The notes under the pieces were generated by a model that saw only the letters and a list, made by a program, of their open reading frames with translations, was not told the DNA's origin and searched no databases. Both the position numbers and the translations under genes were made by a program. Positions 18,452 through 26,265 of a DNA stretch of 64,000 nt are shown here, piece by piece. The stretch spans positions 992,001 through 1,056,000 of the forward strand of contig MKTY01000020.1 of assembly GCA_001898485.1 (NCBI GenBank). Direction: 5' to 3'. Every line of letters starts with the position of its first letter. The first letter of the stretch is position 1. The stretch comes from Sphingobacteriales bacterium 46-32. Its GTDB lineage: Bacteria > Bacteroidota > Bacteroidia > Chitinophagales > Chitinophagaceae.

Positions 18452-19015
18452 TTATACCTTGTCAAGAGGTTTACGCAGGTTCTGCTTCAGCTCTTTAAAG
18501 GCAGTAGGAGTAAGACCGGTCACTTTCTTGAACTGTTGCGAAAGATGCTGTACACTGCTATAACCCATTTCGAAAGCGATATCGCTCAGGTTTTTCTCAT
18601 CATACCGCAGCAGCTCCTTTACCCGCTCAATACGTTGCAGAATGGCATATTTCTCAATAGTCACCCCCTCTACGGAAGAAAACAGATTGGATAAATAATG
18701 ATACTCGAGGCCCAGCCGCTCCTGCAGTATTGCCGACAACTTGAATGACTGATCATCGGTATCGTTGCTGTGTACGAGGCCAACAATGGTATTCTTGATC
18801 TTTTCTACCAGGCGGGCTTTTTTATCATCCAGCAATTCAAATCCCTGCTGCTCCAGTTTCTGACGCAGCGTTGCCAACTGATCTGCAGACGGCTCCTGAT
18901 CCAGCTCCACTTCACCTAATTGTATGCGGCGATATGGCAGGCCGGTTTCCTGCAGTTGCTGTATGACCGACATAATACACCGGTCGCATACCATATTTTT
19001 TACAAATAATACCAT
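18452..19015 (-). CDS. AraC-family regulator with N-terminal HMA-like metal-binding domain
   Basis: 187 aa. Residues 1-65 resemble an HMA fold: VKNMVCDRCIMSVIQQLQE has a CxxC at C10-C13, followed by LPYRRIQLGEVELDQ. Residues about 80-180 are an AraC/XylS double helix-turn-helix (YLSNLFSSVEGVTIEKYAI, LSDIAFEMGYSSVQHLSQQF, FKKVTGLTPTAFKEL). Fusing a metal-binding domain to this DNA-binding domain suggests direct copper sensing; this is inference. It lies 87 nt upstream of copA on the same strand and probably controls the copper genes. A -7 element (TAACTTTG) is at 19042-19035. Confidence 0.87.
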   Translation of the reverse strand: MVLFVKNMVCDRCIMSVIQQLQETGLPYRRIQLGEVELDQEPSADQLATLRQKLEQQGFELLDDKKARLVEKIKNTIVGLVHSNDTDDQSFKLSAILQERLGLEYHYLSNLFSSVEGVTIEKYAILQRIERVKELLRYDEKNLSDIAFEMGYSSVQHLSQQFKKVTGLTPTAFKELKQNLRKPLDKV

Positions 19016-19034
19016 TTATCCACCTTTACAGATG

Positions 19035-19042
19035 CAAAGTTA
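19035..19042 (-). promoter_or_regulatory. -7 element of the HMA-AraC regulator gene
   Basis: TAACTTTG on the minus strand matches TAnnTTTG and lies 19 nt before the ATG at 19015. No good -33 TTG is visible, consistent with activator-dependent transcription. Confidence 0.5.
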
Positions 19043-19116
19043 ATTAATAACACAGCAGCAGAGATTTGGTTACACCCCCCTCCCGAATAAGTCCGTCATG
19101 TATAAGGACCTGAAAT

Positions 19117-19151
19117 TTAAAAACCCCAGGCAATCAGTTGATCACCCGGGG
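19117..19151 (-). terminator. Terminator after the beta-barrel gene
   Basis: Read on the minus strand: arm CCCCGGG (19151-19145), a 14-nt loop, arm CCTGGGG (19130-19124), then TTTTTAAATTT. It lies just past the stop of the gene at 19179-21986 and separates it from the copper cluster. Confidence 0.75.
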
Positions 19152-19178
19152 CAGGTACACAGAGAAAACTGTCTTTGA

Positions 19179-21986
19179 TTAGCGGGTAATGATCCGCATA
19201 TTGCCACCCTGATTTGCGCCCAGTCCGGTTTTGCTGAGGCTGTAGGTGAAACTGATCATGGCATAGCGACGCAGGGTATTGACCCTCGAGTCTTCGATAT
19301 AGTTCTGATTACTATTGCGGCTCACTCCTATATTTTGATTCAGCATATCATTCACTCTTATCTTCAGCTCACCTCTGTTGAACTTCAGCATCTGTTTACT
19401 GATAGCGGCGTGCCATAGTGGTACTTTTGTATTGAAGCCTGCTGCCAGCTGATTATTGATATTGTAGGCAAACTCGGTGCTGAAGTGAAAGCCGGCAGGA
19501 AGATCCCACTCAACCTGTACCTCATACAGCTGTGAAAAATAACGGGTGTTGAAGGCCTTTTGCAGCGAATAACGGGTATGATTAATATTACCACCAGCTG
19601 TAAACGTCAGATTCAGTTTTTCATGCGGGTTCAGGTCAAGGGAAACACGGGGACCTACAGAAAGCATATTGATACCGTTGGCCTGGCCATTGATAAACTG
19701 GCGGCTTTTATTGTAAACAGTATTCGTGCCCAGTTGCAATGAGCCTTTCAGGAAACGAATCGGCAGGCTCAGGTTAAGATCGGAAGCAAGTGTATATACG
19801 CCATCGGTGTTAACCGGCCGGCTCTTACGTACACCATTACTGAAAACCGAGTCGCTGTTTACAATTTTATTGTCGGTTCGCATGAAATTAATAAACGCGA
19901 AGAAGTTTTTATTTTTAAACGGATTTACCCCGGTATAGTTGAACTGCAGGTTGTGCGAATACTCCTGCTTCAGGTCGGGATTACCTTCGCGGATAGCCAG
20001 TGGGTTACTGATATCAGGTACGGGCTGCAACTGCTCTACCGATGGCTGGTTGGTTGAAGTACGATAATTGAGCGTAAGGTTTTTGAACCGGGTGAAGTTA
20101 TATTGAACGCGTGCATTGGGCAGCAGGTTATAGAAAGTCTTACCGATGATGGTATCTTTTATTCCTGAGATCACTTTACCCTCCAGTGTGGAGCGTTGCC
20201 AGTTGAGGCCTACACTGTAATTGTATTTACGTTGCTGCGTGCGCAGGCGTATGCCGGCATTATTATAACCATAGGTATTTTTGAAATTATTGGTAAGCGA
20301 ATCATTCAGCTGATCATACTTACCCGATCCGGCATCATAGTCATACGTAGTCTTGTCGGACCGGCTGCGGGTATTGCTATTGGCCACACTCAGCTCTATT
20401 AACGAGCGGCGGAAAAGCGGCTCAGTGTATACCAGGCGGCCAGTATACCCGGTGAGGCTGCTTTCGTTATAACTGCGCTGGTTGATAGAATCGGTACGGT
20501 AACGCGTGCCCAGGCGATCATAAAACTGGTTTACTGATTCAAAACGGCTGTCTCCATCACTGTTGTTGAGTGTGGTCTGCAGCGCCAGCGAAAGGGTGCG
20601 TCCCTTGCGGCGGAATTTTTTACGAAAGAGGATATCGTTGCTGAAATTGAAGGCATCGTTATTGGTCGCCCGGTTGTTGTAGCCCTCGTTGCTCAACAGG
20701 CCATCTTCACCCATCTGTGTATAGTTACTGCTAACGCGGTTGCGCGTTTGCTGATAACCCAGCGATGGATTGACTTTTATAGAATGAAAAGAGTCAATAA
20801 AGTAATCAAAACCCAGGTTAAGCCGGTGCGAGTTATTGTTGTTGTCCTGAACAGATTGCTGATTGTATAAGTAGGAGGAGTCGGGTAGCAGATACTGCCG
20901 GCGCACATCCGAATTGACCCGGGGGTTGAAGTGATTGTAAAAGTAGTTGCTGGTAAAATCCAGTTTGGTGCCAATGATATTATTATAATTGATACCGCCC
21001 CCCCAGATGGTACGGATGCCCCGGTTGTTGTTGCCCATGAGTCCGGCCAGCGAGTTGTCAGACATATTCATACTCACATTACCGCCGCCATTGCGCATCA
21101 TGCGCGACAGCTCGCCGGTAAAATTCATCATATCCATAAAGGAGAAACCTTCGGTATTGTTATTATTCCCCAACCCTACCACCGACATCTGACGTGCTCC
21201 TTTGAATGAGTTTACGTTGAAGCGGCCTTCGAGCCGGTCGCGTGTGCCGCCGCCGGCCATTATTTTTCCAAACACTCCTTTCTTCTTATCCTTTTTCAGC
21301 TTGAGGTTGATCGTTTTTTCGCTGTTGCCATCGTCAAAGCCCGTGAGCTGTGCCTGGTCGCTCTGGCGGTCATATACCTGTACCTTGTCGATCGCATCGG
21401 CCGGCAGATTTTTGGTTGCCATTTTGGGATCCTTACCAAAAAACTCCTTGCCATCTACCAGTACTCTGTTCACGGTCTGCCCCTGCGCTTTTACTGTACC
21501 ATCTTTATCTACCTGCACACCGGGCAGTTTTTTGAGTAGCTGCTCTACGCTGGCATTGGGCGGTGTTTTAAAGGAGCCGGCATTGTACTGAACGGTATCA
21601 CCCACCAGTGTAACTGGCGGTGCCTCACTGCGTACAATCACCTCATCGAGCACCTGGGTGCGGTCATTCATTACCAGCTGACCCAGGTCTGGTTTAGTGA
21701 CACTGTCTGTTATGGAAAAATGTATACTGCGGTTGTGGTATGCCACGTGGGTAATGAGCAGGCGGTATTCGCCCGTTGCCAGATCGGTAAGTGAAAAACG
21801 ACCGGCATTATCGGTCATTACAAAGCCCACCAGCGATGAATCCTTTTTTTGAAGTACGGTGACGGTAGCATCTGCAACCGGCCGCTTTGCCAGTGTGTCA
21901 TAAGCCACCCCCTGTACCGACCCCTTTTGAGAAAAGGCCGGGGCCGCCAGCCATAATAAAACAAAAAGCGTAAAGCAATATCTCAT
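19179..21986 (-). CDS. Outer membrane beta-barrel protein with carboxypeptidase-regulatory-like domain, copy 1
   Basis: 935 aa. Signal peptide (CFTLFVLLWLAAPAFSQ), then a CarboxypepD_reg-like domain at about 22-105 (VQGVAYDTLAKRPVADATVT), a plug-like domain at 110-225 ([40 protein letters not shown]) and a long C-terminal beta-barrel. This is the TonB-receptor-like OMP_b-brl_3 architecture of Bacteroidota. No TonB box or SusD partner is evident and the substrate is unknown. A Met- and Asn-rich loop lies near residues 280-325. It is paralogous to 23239-26127 and shares an operator with the GLPGLI gene. Confidence 0.9.
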   Translation of the reverse strand: MRYCFTLFVLLWLAAPAFSQKGSVQGVAYDTLAKRPVADATVTVLQKKDSSLVGFVMTDNAGRFSLTDLATGEYRLLITHVAYHNRSIHFSITDSVTKPDLGQLVMNDRTQVLDEVIVRSEAPPVTLVGDTVQYNAGSFKTPPNASVEQLLKKLPGVQVDKDGTVKAQGQTVNRVLVDGKEFFGKDPKMATKNLPADAIDKVQVYDRQSDQAQLTGFDDGNSEKTINLKLKKDKKKGVFGKIMAGGGTRDRLEGRFNVNSFKGARQMSVVGLGNNNNTEGFSFMDMMNFTGELSRMMRNGGGNVSMNMSDNSLAGLMGNNNRGIRTIWGGGINYNNIIGTKLDFTSNYFYNHFNPRVNSDVRRQYLLPDSSYLYNQQSVQDNNNNSHRLNLGFDYFIDSFHSIKVNPSLGYQQTRNRVSSNYTQMGEDGLLSNEGYNNRATNNDAFNFSNDILFRKKFRRKGRTLSLALQTTLNNSDGDSRFESVNQFYDRLGTRYRTDSINQRSYNESSLTGYTGRLVYTEPLFRRSLIELSVANSNTRSRSDKTTYDYDAGSGKYDQLNDSLTNNFKNTYGYNNAGIRLRTQQRKYNYSVGLNWQRSTLEGKVISGIKDTIIGKTFYNLLPNARVQYNFTRFKNLTLNYRTSTNQPSVEQLQPVPDISNPLAIREGNPDLKQEYSHNLQFNYTGVNPFKNKNFFAFINFMRTDNKIVNSDSVFSNGVRKSRPVNTDGVYTLASDLNLSLPIRFLKGSLQLGTNTVYNKSRQFINGQANGINMLSVGPRVSLDLNPHEKLNLTFTAGGNINHTRYSLQKAFNTRYFSQLYEVQVEWDLPAGFHFSTEFAYNINNQLAAGFNTKVPLWHAAISKQMLKFNRGELKIRVNDMLNQNIGVSRNSNQNYIEDSRVNTLRRYAMISFTYSLSKTGLGANQGGNMRIITR

Positions 21987-22008
21987 AGCCTGGTTTTTTA
22001 ATCGGCTA

Positions 22009-22075
22009 CGAAAATATTCGCATTACGCTCCGGCCCGGGTTAATTTGGTTTGGATTAATGTTAATGAAGGTTAAG
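22009..22075 (-). promoter_or_regulatory. Direct-repeat operator plus -7 element of beta-barrel gene copy 1
   Basis: On the minus strand TTAACC, TTAACA and TTAACC start at 22074, 22064 and 22043, again 10 and 21 nt apart. Counting from the first base, 30 of 39 positions are identical to the element at 12381. The last repeat is 21 nt from TATTTTCG (22016-22009, one mismatch to TAnnTTTG), which is 22 nt from the ATG. Both distances equal those at the GLPGLI gene. Confidence 0.7.
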
Positions 22076-22249
22076 AAAAGGTAAGGGGTATAAGGTGAAA
22101 GGCATATGGCTTTATGTGCAATAGTCAGGACCGGCCTTACAGGCAGTGTCTGATAAATTTAAACTAATCGTATAGTTTTGAACCCTAATATTTTCCTGGC
22201 GATCTGCGTTTTACTCCTTATGCCTTTCTGCTCATACCTTCTACCTTAC

Positions 22250-22837
22250 TTAGTCGACCATCTCTCCCCGCTCCGTATCCTCCCGGTCTTTTTCATAAAT
22301 AAGTACCCGCACCTTCCATTCCATCAATTCGTATTGAAGGGAAACCTCGAGCCGCATTTTATCGGTGATACGATCGGCCTGCTCAAAGCGGAGTACGGTG
22401 CTGGCAAATGTTTTTGACTCGGTTGGCTCCTGGTATTTTCCTTTGAGGTAAAAGGTCATTCCATAGTCCATCTTTACCGCCATGTTGTTGAATTTCTGAA
22501 AAAGTGATTTAAACCTTGCGCGGGCGGTTTCAAAATCATCTGAGGTAAACATCAATGCCTGCCAGGAGTAAATCTGTTTGTTGGTGGCAGAGTACCGGGT
22601 AATGGTTACGCTTTCTGCACCTTGCACAGCCAGGCTGCATTCATAGTTGGTGTACTGAGGGTTTTCGTCTATCACCGCACCCAGCATGCTATTGAACTGA
22701 TGCGGATAATCACGAATTACTTTTTTCATGTCTGCCGCAAATTCGCCGGCAATAGTTGGTTTAAACTGAGCAAAGGAAGAGGAAAGTGAGAGCAAAAAGA
22801 GGCTGACAGCCACTAGTGGTTTTACGAGTTTTTTCAC
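22250..22837 (-). CDS. Exported protein of unknown function
   Basis: 195 aa from a GTG at 22837, chosen because VKKLVKPLVAVSLFLLSLSS then makes a clean signal peptide ending in SFAQ; a TTG lies 12 codons upstream. No family recognised. The mature part has FAADMKKVIRDYPHQFNSML and LAVQGAESVTITRYSA, followed by a C-terminal strand-rich half (RLEVSLQYELMEWKVRVLIY). It lies between the two beta-barrel genes on the same strand, so an envelope role is plausible but unproven. Confidence 0.7.
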   Translation of the reverse strand: MKKLVKPLVAVSLFLLSLSSSFAQFKPTIAGEFAADMKKVIRDYPHQFNSMLGAVIDENPQYTNYECSLAVQGAESVTITRYSATNKQIYSWQALMFTSDDFETARARFKSLFQKFNNMAVKMDYGMTFYLKGKYQEPTESKTFASTVLRFEQADRITDKMRLEVSLQYELMEWKVRVLIYEKDREDTERGEMVD

Positions 22838-22950
22838 GAGTATGGGATTAAACGGGTTAAATAAGCAGTACAAATATTATAAAATATTCAATTTGTTACA
22901 TAATTTACCGTAATTAATTACGTTAAACCTTTTATCAAACATATCCAGAT

Positions 22951-23109
22951 ATGAAAAACAGAGGCATTGCTCATGCACATGAAGCAGCCAGAATTTATCA
23001 ACGCTACTACAAACCCTCTTTCAACATCTTGCGTTTACTAAAGTCGGTACTGGCTGTTTTTATTTCCGGATCATCGCCTGCGTCAGGTGGACTCGTCCGT
23101 CGCAAATGA
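22951..23109 (+). CDS. Candidate small protein (52 aa)
   Basis: A short frame from ATG to TGA in an otherwise empty 400-nt gap. The predicted peptide is basic, with an N-terminal His/Ala/Tyr/Arg part (HAHEAARIYQRYYK), a hydrophobic middle (LRLLKSVLAVFISG) and a SGSSPASGGLVRRK tail. It is followed 35 nt later by a clear rho-independent terminator on the same strand, which no other plus-strand gene here needs. That is the main support. No family recognised; it could also be part of a non-coding RNA. Confidence 0.4.
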   Translation: MKNRGIAHAHEAARIYQRYYKPSFNILRLLKSVLAVFISGSSPASGGLVRRK

Positions 23110-23144
23110 GCCTTTTCAGCATTACTAACCCCTTGATTATACTG

Positions 23145-23177
23145 AAGTCTGCCGCCTTATGGTGCAGACTTTTTTTA
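23145..23177 (+). terminator. Plus-strand terminator after the small frame
   Basis: Arms AAGTCTGC (23145-23152) and GCAGACTT (23164-23171) followed by a T-run to 23177. The only plus-strand feature it could serve is the 52-aa frame or an RNA from the same place. Confidence 0.75.
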
Positions 23178-23182
23178 TTAAA

Positions 23183-23214
23183 ATAAAGAAGCCGGCAGCT
23201 GCCGGCTTCTTTAT
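23183..23214. terminator. Perfect palindromic terminator of beta-barrel gene copy 2
   Basis: A 32-nt perfect palindrome; each arm is ATAAAGAAGCCGGCAG or its complement. It lies 25 nt past the stop codon of the minus-strand beta-barrel gene and next to the plus-strand terminator, so the two insulate converging transcripts. The flanking T-runs are short. Confidence 0.65.
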
Positions 23215-23238
23215 CACATACATATTTATTTATCGGTC

Positions 23239-26127
23239 TTACTGTACACGTATACGGTCTGCATTACGATTCATCATACGGTTCATACCGGGTCCGCCAG
23301 GCATTGTCATTTGCTGACCACCATTGCCCCCCATCTTGTTTAGGTTAAACAGGAAGCTAACCATAAAGTACCGGCGCAACACAATGCTGCGGGTATCCTG
23401 CACATAGTTGTCACTGGCTGTACGGGCAATGCTCTGGTTTTGATTCAGGATATCATTTACAGAAAACTTAAGCTCTCCATTTTTCTTCTTAAAGAGCTGT
23501 TTGCTCAGACTGGCATTCCACAAAGGAATATTCTGGTTATAACCCTGCGCACGACCGGTATTGATCAGGTAACTGAAGTCGGTAGAGAATATAAAGCTGG
23601 CCGGAAGGTTATAGGAGAAATCGCCGGAGTAGGTCTGTGTCCAGTAATCTTCATTCAGATTGGTGTTGACCGTATACTTTACATCATTATATGCGAGGTT
23701 GGCACGTACGCCCACATCAAATTTTGTTTTATTGATGTTTATACCCACGCCTTGTGATACATAAGCGGTTTTGGTATAGTTCTTACGGGCACTTACCATG
23801 CTCACATCGCGTGTATAGGAAAGATTGTTGGTGATATTTACACTCGATCCTTTCCATTTCGGATTCTTGAAAGGAAGACCAACGGTAAAGAAAGAGTTAC
23901 CGCGATAATACCCATTCAGGTTCTGATAATTGGTGATCTGTACCGGACCATTTACGGTGATATTATTCACGATCTTATTCTGCGTGGTGCTGAAACTCAG
24001 GTTGGCAGCGATCAAACGGAAGGTGAGAATGTTGAAGGTATTGAACCCGATATTGAAATTGTGCGAGAACTCCTGTTTCAGGTTCGGGTTACCGATCTTG
24101 ATATTAAGTGTATCGGTAGCATCCGGTACATTCTGCAATTGAGATACGCTGGGCTGATTGGTACGTCCGTTGTACGAGAATCGCAGGTTTTTGCTGCGTG
24201 TGGGGGTCCAGTTAAAATTGGCTGTGGGGAAGAAGTTGGTATATGACTGGCGGGTAAGCGAGTCTTTCTGCGTCAGCGCCTGGTAACTCTGGCTTTCGAG
24301 TGTGGCGCGTTGTACACCTATACCAAACTGATAGTTGTATTTCTTTTCCTGCACCCTGAAGTTGGTACCAAAACGATGGGCAACAAAGCTGTTTTCAAAA
24401 TTATTAGTCAGGAGCAGATTGGGCGTCTCGTATTTCTGCGAAGAAGGATCAAAATTGTAGGTCTCCTTTTCAGAAGTACTCTTATTCCGTGTATAGGCAT
24501 AGTTAACTTCCAGCAGTTTATTCAGACCAAATGGTTCTGTATAAGATGTGCTGAACACGTTGTTGTTGGTCGTTGTCTTCTGCTCATTGGTCTGGTTTTG
24601 ATTCACCGTGCGGTAAAGGATGCCATCCTGAGTATAAAAGTCGTTGTTGGAATAGGTCAGCCCATCGCTGGTGCTGCGGCCGATTGTACCATTCCAGCCG
24701 AGTGTAAGCGTACGACCCGTTTTTCCGAATTTGTGGCGAAACAACAGGTTGTTACCCCAGTTGAAACCATCGCGCTCATTCTGGTTATTGGTACGTGCCG
24801 TAACAGCCAGAAACTCTTTGGCGGGAATAAGGGAGCTACTGAACGATGTGTCATTGCTATAGCTCTCTGAGTGCTGCAGGGTCAGCGATGGAGTATACAG
24901 AATAGAGTTGGCCGAATCTATCTGGTATTCAAACCGCACATTGAACCGGTGATTCAGGTTTTTACTCTGCGAAATACTTTGCTTGTTAAGTGTAACTATT
25001 GAATCAGGATAAGTAGTGCGGCGCAACATATCCTGTTGCTGACGTGTGTCTGAATTGGACAGGAAATAGCTGCCTGTGAGTTTCATTTTACCAGCCCATT
25101 CATTGCTGTAGTTAAGACCTGCAGAGAGTGATTTGATGAGGCCGGTGCTGCCGCTGCCGCCACCACCGCCACCAAACATGGCGCCCATGCCACCGCGTAC
25201 CTGCATGCCACCCATCATACCACCACCGCCGCCGCCGCCACCGAATCCGCTAAAACCGCCCATGCTGCTGATGATGTCTGAAAATGAAAAACCCTGCTTA
25301 TTGATATTATTACCATTAAATAGTATTGAAGTACGCTGATTACCGTTAAAGCGGTTGATGCTCAGGTTACCTTCATAATGTCCTTTGTCGCCATAAGCAA
25401 CAAGCGCCCGGCCAAAGTAGCCTTTGTTACGATCCTTTTTCAGTTTAATATTAATCGTCTTGCTGCGGCTTCCGTCATCAATCTTGGTAAACTTTGCCTG
25501 GTCGCTCATATCGTCAAATACCTGTACACTTTCGATCATATCGGCTGTCAGGTTTTTGGTAGCCAGTTTGGGGTCATTTCCAAAAAACTCCTTACCGTCT
25601 ACCAGTACCTTTTGTACAGACTCGCCCTGTGATTTTACGTTACCCTCTTTATCTACTTCCATACCGGGGAGTTTCTTAAGCAGATCTTCCGCTGTGGCAT
25701 TGGGCTGGGTACGGAACCCGCTGGCATTAAACTGTACTGTATCGTTTTTTACAACTATAGGAGCCTCATTGGTTACAATAACCTCACCCAGCATTTTGGT
25801 TGCCGGGAAGATATCGCCCAGGTCTATTACTTTCTTTTCATCGGTGATGGCGACCTTCCGCACCGTTTCGCCATAGGTCTGGTGAGAGAGAATCAGGCGG
25901 TAGTTGCCATTGCTGAGGCCTTTAATTTCAAAAGCCCCCTGTTTGTTGGTCAATGTAAAAGTAACCAGCGAAGAGTCTTTTGCCTGCTGCAAAGACACGG
26001 TAGCATCCGTAACTGGTTGTTTAGAAAGGGAATCGGTCAATTTTCCGCGAATAATACCATCTGTTTTTTGGGCTTGTGCCGCAAAGGATAGTAAAATAAG
26101 AGCTAATGCAGTTAGAAATTTTCTCAT
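23239..26127 (-). CDS. Outer membrane beta-barrel protein with carboxypeptidase-regulatory-like domain, copy 2
   Basis: 962 aa from the ATG at 26127, which begins a good signal peptide ([20 protein letters not shown]); an in-frame GTG 20 codons upstream is rejected. Architecture equals copy 1: CarboxypepD_reg-like domain, plug-like domain ([40 protein letters not shown]) and a long barrel. A Gly-Met-rich loop ([20 protein letters not shown] and following, encoded at about 25140-25275) and a Met-rich C-terminus ([15 protein letters not shown]) are unusual. The upstream region lacks the TTAACC operator of copy 1, so regulation probably differs. Confidence 0.9.
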   Translation of the reverse strand: MRKFLTALALILLSFAAQAQKTDGIIRGKLTDSLSKQPVTDATVSLQQAKDSSLVTFTLTNKQGAFEIKGLSNGNYRLILSHQTYGETVRKVAITDEKKVIDLGDIFPATKMLGEVIVTNEAPIVVKNDTVQFNASGFRTQPNATAEDLLKKLPGMEVDKEGNVKSQGESVQKVLVDGKEFFGNDPKLATKNLTADMIESVQVFDDMSDQAKFTKIDDGSRSKTINIKLKKDRNKGYFGRALVAYGDKGHYEGNLSINRFNGNQRTSILFNGNNINKQGFSFSDIISSMGGFSGFGGGGGGGGMMGGMQVRGGMGAMFGGGGGGSGSTGLIKSLSAGLNYSNEWAGKMKLTGSYFLSNSDTRQQQDMLRRTTYPDSIVTLNKQSISQSKNLNHRFNVRFEYQIDSANSILYTPSLTLQHSESYSNDTSFSSSLIPAKEFLAVTARTNNQNERDGFNWGNNLLFRHKFGKTGRTLTLGWNGTIGRSTSDGLTYSNNDFYTQDGILYRTVNQNQTNEQKTTTNNNVFSTSYTEPFGLNKLLEVNYAYTRNKSTSEKETYNFDPSSQKYETPNLLLTNNFENSFVAHRFGTNFRVQEKKYNYQFGIGVQRATLESQSYQALTQKDSLTRQSYTNFFPTANFNWTPTRSKNLRFSYNGRTNQPSVSQLQNVPDATDTLNIKIGNPNLKQEFSHNFNIGFNTFNILTFRLIAANLSFSTTQNKIVNNITVNGPVQITNYQNLNGYYRGNSFFTVGLPFKNPKWKGSSVNITNNLSYTRDVSMVSARKNYTKTAYVSQGVGININKTKFDVGVRANLAYNDVKYTVNTNLNEDYWTQTYSGDFSYNLPASFIFSTDFSYLINTGRAQGYNQNIPLWNASLSKQLFKKKNGELKFSVNDILNQNQSIARTASDNYVQDTRSIVLRRYFMVSFLFNLNKMGGNGGQQMTMPGGPGMNRMMNRNADRIRVQ

Positions 26128-26265
26128 ATAATAATATAGGTATACGAAATTAGACGTAAACAGGCGTAGAAGCCTGCGCCCAATCACGCAAAATGCATGA
26201 GAGAATAGATGAACTGCACAAAAGGCTCGGTGAACGGGTTATCAAATGGCCAGCCGGTTGGGACA

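Noticed and set aside
25133-25339. Proline-rich plus-strand frame
   Set aside because: It is the antisense of the Gly-rich loop codons in the beta-barrel gene.
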